NCBI RefSeq assembly: GCF_052119705.1
Contig: NZ_JBGQOP010000012.1
Coordinates: forward strand, 29,681-93,680
DNA length: 64,000 nt
Direction of reading: 5' to 3'
From: Oceanimonas sp052119705
Lineage (GTDB): Bacteria; Pseudomonadota; Gammaproteobacteria; Enterobacterales; Aeromonadaceae
Numbering within the stretch: position 1 is the first letter of the stretch; every line of letters begins with the position of its first letter. Below the pieces are notes generated by a model. That model worked only from the letters and a program-made list of their open reading frames with translations, was not told where the DNA came from and searched no databases. Position numbers and translations under genes: made by a program. Below, piece after piece: positions 27,298 through 37,400 of the stretch.

Positions 27298-27382
27298 TTA
27301 ACATCTATCAATAATTCCATGAAGCGCTCGGCCTCTAACAACGTTTGGGTAAGCGCGTACATATTTGAGTACGAATTAAATT

Positions 27383-27427
27383 AAAAAGCAGCTAAATAAA
27401 GTTAACTCACTTATTTAGCTGCTTTTT
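27383..27427 (+). terminator. Rho-independent terminator
   Basis: AAAAAGCAGCTAAATAA (27383-27399) pairs perfectly with its complement at 27411-27427, followed by T. It ends the DUF2092 operon and is symmetrical enough to act from both sides. Confidence 0.85.
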
Positions 27428-27553
27428 TGCATGAGTAATGGGTTACCGATAGCTTATGACTAACTTACGGTGTCAATACAGGCCTTTATTTGACTGCATG
27501 CTTTACCCGCCACTAACAGCCGACCATGCAACACCGTTTTTAAACTCTGCCGA

Positions 27554-28564
27554 CTAAAACCCACTGGGGTTTTGCGACTGCCAACGCCACGCATCAGTCA
27601 TCATTTGTGCTAGGCCACGTTCGGCTTGCCAGCCCAGCTCAAGTCGCGCTTTAGTCGGATCGGCCCAACACTCGGCAACATCACCTAGCCGACGAGGTAC
27701 TAGGTTAAACGGCACCGGCTGACCACTGGCCTGTTCAAAGGCTTTCACCATTTGCAGCACCGAATAGCCCTGCCCTGTGCCCAGATTATAAATGCTAACG
27801 CCTGTGTGTTTGGCAATACGTATGAGCGCTTTTAGGTGGCCCTTCGCCAAATCCATCACATGAATGTAGTCACGCACGCCTGTGCCATCTAAGGTCGCGT
27901 AATCATGTCCAAACACCGCCAAGGCGGTTAATTTCCCTAACGCCACTTGGCTAATATAAGGCAGTAAATTACAGGGAATACCGTTTGGGTTTTCCCCGAT
28001 CAAGCCCGACTCATGGGCACCTACCGGATTAAAATAACGCAGCAAGGCCATCGCCCAACGCGAGTCCGAGTTGGCCACATCTTGCAGTATTTTTTCGACT
28101 ACGAGTTTAGAGGTGCCATAGGGATTCGTTGTTCCTCCCACGGCGCAGTCTTCGGTAATCGGCATGCACTGAGGTTCGCCATACACAGTGGCAGACGAGC
28201 TGAATACCAGCTTGAACACCCCCGCTTTTTGCATGGCATTCACCAGCACTAAGGTGCCATTTACGTTGTTATCATAATAACGCAGTGGCTGAGCCACACT
28301 CTCGCCCACGGCTTTTAGACCGGCAAAGTGCATGACGGCATCAATGCTGTGCTCGTGAAATAACCTATCAAGCAAAACCGCATCACGAATATCACCTTCT
28401 ACAAAATGAGGCAGCTGACCGGTGATCCTCATCACACGCCGCAATGACTCTTTTGAGGCATTACATAAGTTATCCAATATCAACACCTGCTGGCCATCGT
28501 TGAGCAATTCCACCAGCGTATGTGAGCCAATGTAACCGACTCCTCCTGTTATCAAAATCGTCAT
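27554..28564 (-). CDS. galE: UDP-hexose 4-epimerase, predicted UDP-GlcNAc/GalNAc-capable
   Basis: 336 residues, colinear with E. coli GalE. NAD-binding GGVGYIGSH at 7-15; catalytic Ser region SSSATVYGE and YGTSK motif. At the gate position (E. coli Tyr299) this protein has Cys299 (ECWAD instead of PAYWAD). In the published E. coli Y299C mutant and in human GALE (Cys307), a small residue there lets the enzyme epimerise UDP-N-acetyl sugars. AAAGGAG lies 6 nt before the ATG. It is 120 nt downstream of pelG on the same strand, as expected for the supplier of UDP-GalNAc to Pel. Dual activity is inference from that residue and context. Confidence 0.92.
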   Translation of the reverse strand: MTILITGGVGYIGSHTLVELLNDGQQVLILDNLCNASKESLRRVMRITGQLPHFVEGDIRDAVLLDRLFHEHSIDAVMHFAGLKAVGESVAQPLRYYDNNVNGTLVLVNAMQKAGVFKLVFSSSATVYGEPQCMPITEDCAVGGTTNPYGTSKLVVEKILQDVANSDSRWAMALLRYFNPVGAHESGLIGENPNGIPCNLLPYISQVALGKLTALAVFGHDYATLDGTGVRDYIHVMDLAKGHLKALIRIAKHTGVSIYNLGTGQGYSVLQMVKAFEQASGQPVPFNLVPRRLGDVAECWADPTKARLELGWQAERGLAQMMTDAWRWQSQNPSGF

Positions 28565-28684
28565 CTTTTACTCCTTTAAAATCCTACGATTTATAGACTT
28601 CAGCTACTGATAATCATCAGGCATGCCACACATTAACGACACACAGACTACTGGCGTTATGTTCGTTTAGCGCTCTAACGATAG

Positions 28685-30058
28685 TTAAGAAGGCTGTAAC
28701 ATAAAGGTTCGATACTCCAAGTCGTTAAACTGTTTGTTGAGCATCACCAAGCCTACCAGTGTGGTTGCTAACATAGTGATGGCAAACCCATAGCCATAAA
28801 AAATGGGCCCAAGATCAATGCTGACATTGGCCAGCGCTAGGTTGCTACACATCATCAACAAGGTCAGGCATAAGGCGCCATACCGGCGGTCGAGATAGTA
28901 CATGACGTTCAAAATTGCCATCACCAACACCTGCAGGCTGACGCCGACCAACATAATGTGAAACAGATGCAGATAGGTGAGATCTATGTGCAGTAAGCTC
29001 AAAATATCCTCGGCGCAGAGCAGCAGTAATATCAGCGCCATCCCCTGTACCTTAAAAATGGCATAAATGCTCTGCTGGCAAGACAGCACCATGTTATCTC
29101 TCAGTTGGCGAATGCGCGTTAAGGTGGCCCCTTTTCTAACGGTGGCATAGAACGTCAGGCAGGCATGAGCAAAGCTGGTTTCCATGCGCAGCATGAATAC
29201 CGCCATGCCGGGTACAATCGCCAGATAGGCAATGAAGATAGGTAAATCATAAATGTAGGAGGCGCGAAATGGCGCTATGACGACATGAGATGTTTCCTCA
29301 CGAAACCAGAACACGAACTTGTCTAGCCAGACCCCGAGGTTATAGAAGACACCGCAGGCCATCAGCGAATAAAACGCTTTGCTAGGATGCAAAAAATCAA
29401 ATGCTATTAGCTGTCGAGCAGGAAAATCCCTCAGCACAAAAAACAGAAACGTAAAGGTCAGTAAGGCTTGGCAAAAGCAGAAAATCAGTAGCAAACCGAG
29501 CAGGTTAAGCTTAGGAATGGTCAGGCTCAGCACTATCATCAGAGCATAACTCAACGCCATCGCGAGTAAGATCCGGTAGTATTTTTTCATCCCACTGAGA
29601 AAAATAATAAGCAGCCACTGGTTACACAAGAGCACCAAGCTAGTAAAAGTGGTCACTTTCATCATGGGGGTCAGGGTATCGGCGGCGCTCATCACGACGA
29701 TGCCAACCAAGCTGGCAAGTACACTGGTCACTAGCATGGCACCCAGTAAGTTAGGCAGTACCTGATCGTCTTCTTTGGCATAGAGCCGGTCGGAAATAAA
29801 GCGGGTGAGTAATAGCTGAAAAATACCGCTGATGATCAAGGAGCCGGCCATCAGATAGGTGACGATAATGAGAAACTGAATAATCTCATAGGTTGGAAAG
29901 GCCGAGCCCATACCAAGCAAACCTATGGTCAGCAACGCCAGAATAGAGACAACCCAAGGTCCTGAGCTAATAATACCCGCCAAGCCATAAGCTTCTACTA
30001 CGCAAAGCAGCGTATTTCTCTTGAGTATTTTACGCAGTTCAAAGCCGATTCCCGCCAT
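28685..30058 (-). CDS. pelG: Pel exopolysaccharide inner-membrane transporter PelG
   Basis: 457 residues beginning MAGIGFELRKILKRN, the typical PelG N-terminus. The ATG at 30058 has AGGAGG 7 nt upstream and overlaps the pelF end by 20 nt; a longer frame from 30145 is rejected. About 12 membrane helices place it in the flippase (MVF/MOP-like) superfamily. With PelD and PelE it forms the inner-membrane export complex for the growing Pel polymer. Last of the pel core genes here; galE follows. Confidence 0.95.
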   Translation of the reverse strand: MAGIGFELRKILKRNTLLCVVEAYGLAGIISSGPWVVSILALLTIGLLGMGSAFPTYEIIQFLIIVTYLMAGSLIISGIFQLLLTRFISDRLYAKEDDQVLPNLLGAMLVTSVLASLVGIVVMSAADTLTPMMKVTTFTSLVLLCNQWLLIIFLSGMKKYYRILLAMALSYALMIVLSLTIPKLNLLGLLLIFCFCQALLTFTFLFFVLRDFPARQLIAFDFLHPSKAFYSLMACGVFYNLGVWLDKFVFWFREETSHVVIAPFRASYIYDLPIFIAYLAIVPGMAVFMLRMETSFAHACLTFYATVRKGATLTRIRQLRDNMVLSCQQSIYAIFKVQGMALILLLLCAEDILSLLHIDLTYLHLFHIMLVGVSLQVLVMAILNVMYYLDRRYGALCLTLLMMCSNLALANVSIDLGPIFYGYGFAITMLATTLVGLVMLNKQFNDLEYRTFMLQPS

Positions 30059-31553
30059 GGATAGCCTCCTGATAAAGTGTGCGGTAGGCGCCGTACATAT
30101 CTGCTTCATGGTAATAGCGAGTGACGCGTTGCTTACCAATATCACCGGTTTTTTGCCATTGGGCGGTATTGGTCAAGGTGTCTATGATGGCGTGTGCCGC
30201 CTGTGCTGGATTAGCAATCTGAATAATGGTGCCTGCCGCTCCCAAAGCAGCATCTTCTCCGCTTGCGCCATCAATAATTTCGCTACAGGCCCCCACTTGC
30301 GTAGTAATACAAGGTATGCCTGAGGCCATGGCCTCCAGCAGCACCAAGGGCTGAGCTTCGCTGATGGAGGTGAGCATGACCACCCCAAGCTTAGGCATCA
30401 TCTCAGCCACATTCTGGCTACCCAGCAATTTGATATGCTCCGTTAGCCCTAAGCTTTCAATCAGTAGCTCGCACTCGCGTACATAAGCGGGATCTTCTGC
30501 CGTGGGCCCAATAATCCAGCCTTGTAGCGCGGGCAAGACTTCGACGGCTCCCCGAATGGCACGCACAAAGGTTTTGATATCCTTGATCGGCACCACGCGC
30601 CCGATAAGCCCTACCACTAACGGCGGCGTAGTCGGTCGTTGAGCGTAGGCGTTGGCAAAACGCTCGACATCTATGCCATTGACGATCACCTTGGTTTTTT
30701 CTATTGGTGCGCCATCTGAGTGTTGCCGATGGCGGTTGCCTTCGAACAAGGAAATAATGTTGTCGGCCTGATGATAGGCGGTAAGCCCCAACTGTTCGAA
30801 AAAGCGGACCCAAGTTTTTCGGGTCTGGCCCATGTCTTTGTGCATGCTGGTATCAATCAGGCTGTGCCGGTCAGGGATCCAACTCGCTTGAGCCAAATCG
30901 ATTTTTCGCTCCTTGGTGTAAATGCCGTGCTCGGTAATGATGAAGGGCCGTTTGGTTTTTTGCTTGCAAAGCGCGCCTAATAAACCGGCATAACCGGTAG
31001 AAAGAGTATGAAAAACCTGAGCGTCGGGCAGGTTTCTCGCAATGTGTGCCAGCGTAAATAAAGGTTGATGGACATTGCGATAGGTCCAGAAATAATCGAC
31101 AAAAGACTGGTCGGGTGAGGTATGCAAGTAGCGCTTGCTCAGTACGTCCCAAGAAGCGCGGCTGCAGAGAAAGTCCTCCAAAGACAGCCGCTGATGCTTG
31201 CCAAGCTGTGAAAACAAGCCCTCCAATAATTCGGCGCTAATTGGCCCAGAGGCGTCTTCCAAATAAGAGATAAGTTGTTCCCATTGCTGGAATATAGCGG
31301 CGTCACCCGCGCGCGGTTTGGGCGGCGTTTGCTTGGGCGTATGAAACAAGTAATGTGCTTCAAAGCCAACCACGTTGTTCGGTAACTCATAGGCAGGCGC
31401 CCCGTAAGACTCAGGCTTGCCACCCAAAAAAATAAGATGGAAGCTGTACTCAGGCAAACCGCTGATAATTTGATGCAGCCAGCAAGAAACGCCCCCCCGC
31501 ACATAAGGGTAAGTCCCCTCTAGTAATAGACAGATATCAACTTTTTTGGTCAT
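30039..31553 (-). CDS. pelF: Pel polymerase glycosyltransferase PelF
   Basis: 504 residues from ATG 31553 (AGGAG 8 nt upstream), overlapping the pelE stop by 4 nt. A cytoplasmic GT4-family glycosyltransferase: N-terminal GTYPYVRGGVSCWLHQII, central VNGIDVERF and VGLIGRVVPIKDIKTF, and the C-terminal E-x7-E motif in SEAQPLVLLEAMASGIP. In P. aeruginosa PelF uses UDP-linked sugars and polymerises the GalNAc/GlcNAc backbone. All diagnostic segments are intact. Confidence 0.96.
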   Translation of the reverse strand: MTKKVDICLLLEGTYPYVRGGVSCWLHQIISGLPEYSFHLIFLGGKPESYGAPAYELPNNVVGFEAHYLFHTPKQTPPKPRAGDAAIFQQWEQLISYLEDASGPISAELLEGLFSQLGKHQRLSLEDFLCSRASWDVLSKRYLHTSPDQSFVDYFWTYRNVHQPLFTLAHIARNLPDAQVFHTLSTGYAGLLGALCKQKTKRPFIITEHGIYTKERKIDLAQASWIPDRHSLIDTSMHKDMGQTRKTWVRFFEQLGLTAYHQADNIISLFEGNRHRQHSDGAPIEKTKVIVNGIDVERFANAYAQRPTTPPLVVGLIGRVVPIKDIKTFVRAIRGAVEVLPALQGWIIGPTAEDPAYVRECELLIESLGLTEHIKLLGSQNVAEMMPKLGVVMLTSISEAQPLVLLEAMASGIPCITTQVGACSEIIDGASGEDAALGAAGTIIQIANPAQAAHAIIDTLTNTAQWQKTGDIGKQRVTRYYHEADMYGAYRTLYQEAIHGGNRL

Positions 31554-32578
31554 AACCAATACTCCTTGAGCTGAGCTAATTGGTTGTTATTATTATCCGC
31601 CAAAGCAAAGAGATAGGCTCGAACCTGACCATAGTCCTTTGCCAGATAAGCGGCCTCAGCCAAATAAGGCAGCACCAGATCCAGCCTTAAACCTTGCTCC
31701 AAGGCATGCGTTAAATAAGGAAGGGCTTCCTCGGCTCGCCGTTGTGCTAGTAGCACTCGGCCCAGCAACAGGCCATAGGCCCCACGACGAGTATCTGCAA
31801 GTGAGCGCCTAAGATACTGCTCGGCTTGGGTGAGGTAGTGTTTTTTTAAGATACCTTCCGCAATACCCAAGTAGCACAGCTCCCAGTAATGCTGGGCTAT
31901 GTCGTAAGCTAGATCATGAGCGGTGGTGTGGGCTTGAGAAGGAGTTACAGCGAGAATGGAGCCATGTTCAGTATCTGCCAACAGCTGCTCATAGCGCTGT
32001 TGGCAGCGAGAAATTTGTTCGTTAATGCTATTTTCAATGGTTTCCAGCGCCGCATACGCCAACAAACGCGTGTCATCAGAGACATCTTTTAGCGCCAGTT
32101 GGAGCAAAGGCACAGACTGTTGGCGAGGCAGTAGGCTAATAGCAGACACGGCCTGACAGCGCTGCTCTGGCGAGTCATGGTACAGCAGTATATTTCTCAG
32201 CGATCCCGTTCCGAATTGAGTCTGGGTCATCAGATCCCTAGAGCTTGGCGGCAGTGCTAATGCCTCTATGGACTGCCACTGGTATTGCTGCTGTAGCTTA
32301 GGAAAATACCCTGCCAGCAATATTGAACACGCCATGCCCACTATGCCGACCACTGGCAGCAACAAGCTAAATAACAGCAAGGCGCAAAATGATCCCCACC
32401 GCGGTTCGCTGTATTTTTTCGGCAGTATCAAGCAGCACCAGCCTGTAAAGCTGAGGCAAGCCAGTCCGTGGCACGCCAACGGCCACCACCAATCTGATAG
32501 TGTTAGAGGAGTGCTGGCCAGCAGATAAAGACCGAGGCTTTCAACGGCTATGGCCTGCATTAACAGCAAGATTTTCAT
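31550..32578 (-). CDS. pelE: Pel membrane protein PelE with TPRs
   Basis: 342 residues from ATG 32578 (GGAG 6 nt upstream), overlapping the end of pelD by 38 nt; the much longer frame above is an artefact of that overlap. Two membrane helices near the N-terminus (about 1-25 and 45-80) are followed by TPR-like helices (RDLMTQTQFG... to the C-terminus: QYLRRSLADTRRGAYGLLLGRVLLAQRRAEEA). PelE scaffolds the synthase complex through PelF in the P. aeruginosa model. Size matches P. aeruginosa PelE. Confidence 0.92.
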   Translation of the reverse strand: MKILLLMQAIAVESLGLYLLASTPLTLSDWWWPLACHGLACLSFTGWCCLILPKKYSEPRWGSFCALLLFSLLLPVVGIVGMACSILLAGYFPKLQQQYQWQSIEALALPPSSRDLMTQTQFGTGSLRNILLYHDSPEQRCQAVSAISLLPRQQSVPLLQLALKDVSDDTRLLAYAALETIENSINEQISRCQQRYEQLLADTEHGSILAVTPSQAHTTAHDLAYDIAQHYWELCYLGIAEGILKKHYLTQAEQYLRRSLADTRRGAYGLLLGRVLLAQRRAEEALPYLTHALEQGLRLDLVLPYLAEAAYLAKDYGQVRAYLFALADNNNNQLAQLKEYWL

Positions 32579-33881
32579 CGCACACTCCATATTGGTCGAT
32601 AAGGATCTTGATTTGCTTAAGATCCTGCTTGATAGAAAAAGGCCCTTGCATAGCGAAATCCGAGCGCGATGCGCTCGCTCCCAGGCCAAATAAAGGTGCG
32701 ACCCGCTGTATATACTGCTGGGCGTCGGCGGCCGACGAGAGCGGCAACAATACAAACAATGCAGGCCCTGCAGTGGCAGATTGACAGGCCCAGTAAATAT
32801 CGGCGCCACGACGATGATTAACGATGGCATCTAGGCGTTTTTTCTGCAGCAAATTACTGGCCTTGCACAATACCAACTGACTATCGATGCCAAACTGGCG
32901 CAGGTTCTGCTCAGCCTGCGCTAAGTATTCCAAGAAGAGGTCGCTGTGCTGCGATGCAAAGAGGGGGGTAACTAAGGTGTCGCTCAGCAGATTGGCGGCG
33001 TGGCTGGCAACCAAGGAGAGCAAGGCATGATTGGCGAGCGTTTGCTGAAAGAACTTGGCACTTTCTACCACCACAATCGCTTGCAGCATTTGCTGGGTAT
33101 CGAGCAAAGGAATACAGAGCTGATAACGAGACTGCGAGGTCTGGGAAGTCTCCATTCTGGCGACCGACAGCAAGGTGCGCTGGCTCAGCATGTCTTGCAA
33201 CATGGGATCATTAAGATCCAGCGCATGATAGTCACCGAGCCTAGCGCTATGTTCGGCATCCAGTTTGCCGTTGATCACCTGATAAATCCCAGCGACTTCT
33301 AAGCCGCCTATTTCGGCTAACAGATGCAAGATCGGCTGTCCGAGTTTATCAAAGCGGTTGCTGCTAGGTGCGATCGCCAATTGCTGCAGCGCACTAATAC
33401 TGGCACGTAGACTGACGGTCTGCCCCGCCGCTCTTTGCTCCAACTTATCATGGGAAACTTTGAGTAAATGGTAGTTTTGGGTAAAGCTCTCCAATTTATG
33501 AGTCATCTGCTGATGTTCAAGAAAACGTTTATTATTCAACTTCTGCCAGTAGTCATGAAACTCACCCGCCAACATGGCGACCAGCAACACCCCCACCGCG
33601 ATTGAGGGTGGAAAAAGGGCCAGCTCACCTTGACTGTTCATCAAACTTGCCAACCCCGCCAGCATCAAAAGCGCACAGCTCACCCCTTTAGCAAAACCAT
33701 AACGTAATGCCACCAGCAAAGGACCCAGCAAAGGCCAGAAAAATATCTGGGTAGATGCAAGCTGGGGGCCGCCCGTTTGTAACCAGATATAAAGAGCAAT
33801 GACTGCAACCGCACAGGTCTCTAGCCAGGCCATACCATTGCGTTTAAAACCTGACGCTAACCGCTTTTGTAAAGTGCTCAT
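32541..33881 (-). CDS. pelD: c-di-GMP receptor PelD
   Basis: 446 residues: four N-terminal membrane helices (about 18-106), a coiled coil (about 110-150), a GAF domain (about 165-300) and a degenerate GGDEF domain without the GG(D/E)EF signature. An I-site-like RxxD is present (RGAD, Arg358-Asp361), with Arg393 35 residues further on, the same spacing as R367/D370/R402 that bind c-di-GMP in P. aeruginosa PelD. It should therefore activate polymerisation when c-di-GMP is high. Start ATG 33881; it follows pelC by 21 nt. Confidence 0.95.
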   Translation of the reverse strand: MSTLQKRLASGFKRNGMAWLETCAVAVIALYIWLQTGGPQLASTQIFFWPLLGPLLVALRYGFAKGVSCALLMLAGLASLMNSQGELALFPPSIAVGVLLVAMLAGEFHDYWQKLNNKRFLEHQQMTHKLESFTQNYHLLKVSHDKLEQRAAGQTVSLRASISALQQLAIAPSSNRFDKLGQPILHLLAEIGGLEVAGIYQVINGKLDAEHSARLGDYHALDLNDPMLQDMLSQRTLLSVARMETSQTSQSRYQLCIPLLDTQQMLQAIVVVESAKFFQQTLANHALLSLVASHAANLLSDTLVTPLFASQHSDLFLEYLAQAEQNLRQFGIDSQLVLCKASNLLQKKRLDAIVNHRRGADIYWACQSATAGPALFVLLPLSSAADAQQYIQRVAPLFGLGASASRSDFAMQGPFSIKQDLKQIKILIDQYGVCDENLAVNAGHSR

Positions 33882-33902
33882 AGGTTATTCTCGCCCTTTA
33901 TA

Positions 33903-34472
33903 TTATTGGTTTCGTTCTACCTTTAAGCCTTCCAGTAATTCGCTGATCACTTTTTGGCCGACGCCAGTCACGCTCTCTCGCCCCCAACCGCTTAACGCGC
34001 CACTCGCTCGCCATTGGGTGACATGATCAGCTGCAGATTGCACGTGCAGCGTAATGCCTACTGCAGGCTCACCATCCAAACCGCTCTTGTAATGCCATTC
34101 TTCTACTGAGCCTGTGATCACGTAATCAAACTGCTGGCGGGCCAGCCAAGCCTGAGCCTTTTTTTGCCGGGCATGACTGTCAAGAATACTGGCTAAGTCG
34201 TTAGCCTCGCTGGCCGGATAAAAGGTGGCGTTAATGCCCTTCGCATAAAGCGCGGCGCCGAGAATTTGCTCGGCTTTTTCCGCCGCCAGCGGCGTATTGG
34301 AGTTATTAACCATCGGCATAATTGCCCAGCGGCTATGGGCCGCAAACGTTGGGCTGGCGGGCACCTGATAATGAGCACAGGCGGCCAGCGCCAAGCTTGC
34401 CGCAAGTAACCATGTTATTTTTATGATGTGCTTGGTGTTTGTTTGCGTGTTTGTTTGCATGTGTATTTGCAT
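33903..34472 (-). CDS. pelC: Pel outer-membrane lipoprotein PelC
   Basis: 189 residues with a lipobox LAAC (Cys32), then a PelC domain (WAIMPMVNNSNTP, EQILGAALYAKGI, WLARQQFDYVITGSVEEWHYKSG). In P. aeruginosa PelC forms a periplasmic dodecameric ring on the outer membrane that funnels Pel to PelB. Start ATG 34472 with AAGGG 9 nt upstream; an ATG at 34460 is also possible. The codons just after the start repeat a CAAACA unit, giving an Asn/Thr/Gln-rich N-region. Confidence 0.93.
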   Translation of the reverse strand: MQIHMQTNTQTNTKHIIKITWLLAASLALAACAHYQVPASPTFAAHSRWAIMPMVNNSNTPLAAEKAEQILGAALYAKGINATFYPASEANDLASILDSHARQKKAQAWLARQQFDYVITGSVEEWHYKSGLDGEPAVGITLHVQSAADHVTQWRASGALSGWGRESVTGVGQKVISELLEGLKVERNQ

Positions 34473-34484
34473 AGTTTGGCGCCC

Positions 34485-37400
34485 TTAAAAACGATAGGAA
34501 TAACCCAACGAAAAAATCAAAGCTTGATCCCCATTTTGGTCCTGACTCTGCCAGTCGACCGACAACGAGACCTCATCATTACCGAGCACTTGCACGCCCA
34601 AGCCCGCCGACACGGCTATATCAGGTTGCTGAGTAGTGACGTTGTAACCAAGGGAAGTATCTAGCCAATAACGGGGCGCTGGCACAGTTGACCCTGGCAA
34701 ACCCGGCGTGCCATGCCACAAACGCTGGCCCACGGCCAAACGCTGATAATCCTCACTGACAAAGTCGCCACTGGTGAGTGGGGCTGGGCCTTGTAGCTGT
34801 GTATTAATGCCGTCAAGCGGCTCATCACTGAGCTCAAGCTGTTGCATGGCGAGGCTGGTATAGACTTGCCAAGCGGGATCATTAAAAAATAATTGCTCAC
34901 TGGCCCGCACGTTAAGGCTCCAGCCTTGCGCTATGTCATCACCAAAGCGGTTGCTGATGTCATGCCAGTCGAACTGAGCCGAGAGGGCTTCACGGGGTGT
35001 GGGCTGATAACTAAAGCCAACACCTGCGGTATTGTCTTTACCGGTGAGCGTAAGCAGTTGACTGGTTTCAACGGGAGCGTTAACGGCTAAGCGCAGTGAA
35101 ACTGCCCAATCGTCATTCAAACGCTGCAGATACTCGGTCGCTAATCCTAAGCGCTGGTCGCCAAGGCCATCGGCCACATCAATGCCAAACGACCAGCGGC
35201 TATCTTGATGATTTATCAAGGCGTCTGGTGCAAACGGATTTAGATAAAGCGTGCCAGCGCGCAGACGCGTTTCGTCTTTTCGCTCAAGACCTAACAGCTG
35301 AGCCGGCATGGTCGCGGTTTGCAGGTCTGTGCCCAAACGCCAGTTGCCTTGCTGCCAACTATCCGGCTGATAGGGCGCAAAATAATTAAGGCTGTAACGG
35401 GTAATTTCCCATTCAGTGTTATGAGCTGCGCGAGCGCTAACCCCAGTGACTTGATCTGGATGCAGGCCAACATATGTTTGGCGCAATTGCCGTTCGACTT
35501 GCGGATCTTTCAACTTACCGAGCAAGGCTTCTCCGTGTTGCCAAGCTGCGGTCTGCTGGCCCGTTAACTGCAAAGCGGTATTTCGGTCAGCCACCGAAAG
35601 CGTGATGGACTGCTCCAGCAAGGCGTGTATGGCCGCTTGGTCTTTGGCTCGCATAGCCAGCGCCAACTTTTGCCAATCCGGTAAGGCATAGCCACTAAAA
35701 GCGGCGTCTTGATGCCAAGCTTGCACGCTGTCCGGCTTGCCAAGTGTCAGATAGTAGCCAAACAACTCTTGAGCAAGCCTATGGTTAGGAGGTTGATGTT
35801 GCTGATTGATTAGCGCTTGCTCGGTGAGTTGCAGCGCCGTCCCCTCCCCCACAAACAAGGCCACTAAAGAACGATAGGAGATCTCACCTTCAGGCAATAA
35901 CAGCAATTGTTCGCTGAGCTGGCTGGCAAGATAATGGCGTATTCGCTGCGCTTTTTCCTGTTCACCCTGTTTATCCAATAGCGTCGCGTAATTCAGTAAT
36001 ACCGCAGCCTGGGGCTGACTATTATGATCATTGCTCAGTAATACGCGCTGATACCAAAGGTTGGCTTCCTCAAGTCGACCCAGCTGCTGGGCTGCGGTGG
36101 CAAACGTCAGCCAGAAAGCACTTTGATCTTGTTTGGTGTGGCGAAACTGCTCATAAATGTCGGCCATCAGGGCGTGATCTTGGGTGTCAATGGCCAGCCA
36201 CAGTAAGCCATTAATCGCCCACTCATTATCGGGCGCCAGCACGAGTATTTGACGATAGAGTGCCATAGCGGAATCGTTCTGTTGAGTGTCTTTGGCCAAC
36301 TTGGCTCGATACAACAAAACTACGGTGTTATTTGTCAGCGTCGAATCTTGACTGGCAAATTCGACCAGCTGAGCAAAAATTGGCTGATCCTCATTATCCA
36401 AACTGGCCTGAATCGCCGCCACTAAGGGGGCGCTATTGCCTTTAGCTTGATAAAGTCCAAGTAATTGCTTTATGTCGGCATCGGACTTTAACGGCTCACT
36501 GCGGCTTAAATAACGATAGATATCCAGCTTATTACTGACTCGAGCAGCCAATTGTTCATTGGTCAGTTGCGCAAGTGCAGGCTGCTGGGTCTCCCAAGCC
36601 AAGGCTGCCACCGTGCTGAGATATTCATCGTCGCCATGCAACCAATTACTCGTCGTGGTTAGCACCTGCAGTGCATGCTTGGCTTGGCCTGTCTTAATGT
36701 AGGCGTTAGCAAAAAGAAACGCCTCTGTGGGCATGGGCTGGCGCAATGCCGCCAATTTATGCCACTGCTTGATGACGTTAGGGTAATCGCCAAGACTCGC
36801 ATAAAGTCGAGCCTGATGCATAATGAGTGCCGTATCATGGGGCCGTAATGCCGCCAGCGCTTGTGCGCTTTGCAGAGCAGCTACCGTGCCCTGAGCCTGG
36901 GTGATGGCGTTCAGCCCCTCATCATACTCAGCTGCGTTAAGCTGATTTGTCTGTGCCAACTTTTGATAATAAAGACTCTCAAGCGGAACATCCCCAAGGT
37001 AGTTGGCATCCGCTATGCCTTCGCGCAATTGTACCGGCGTTGCTCCCTGCGCCAATAAAAGCCGGCTTACCCCGGATGCGCCAGCAATATCGCCTTGCCA
37101 ACGATATAAGGCATGCAATTGTTCAAGGTGGGTAGCCGAGCCACCTATCTCGCTATCAGTCTCACTGACTGCCATAAGCAAAGCGGTAGCCAACTTAAAA
37201 TCACCGCCAGCGATGGCCAGCTCGGCAGTAGATACTTTTAAGGCCTTGCTCGGCGTGAGGGCCAGCAATATCTTTGACTGAGCCAGTGCCGTGTCGATAT
37301 TACCGACCGCACGGGAATGATCGATAGTCAGGCGCAGATAATCCAAGTTCTTGCTTAACGCTCCCTGATAATTGGCAATAAATGCTTGGCTTTGCTGCGC

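Noticed and set aside
31550..32830. 426-residue version of PelE
   Set aside because: The extra 84 N-terminal residues come from overlap with pelD in another frame; ATG 32578 has a good ribosome site and yields the expected PelE length.
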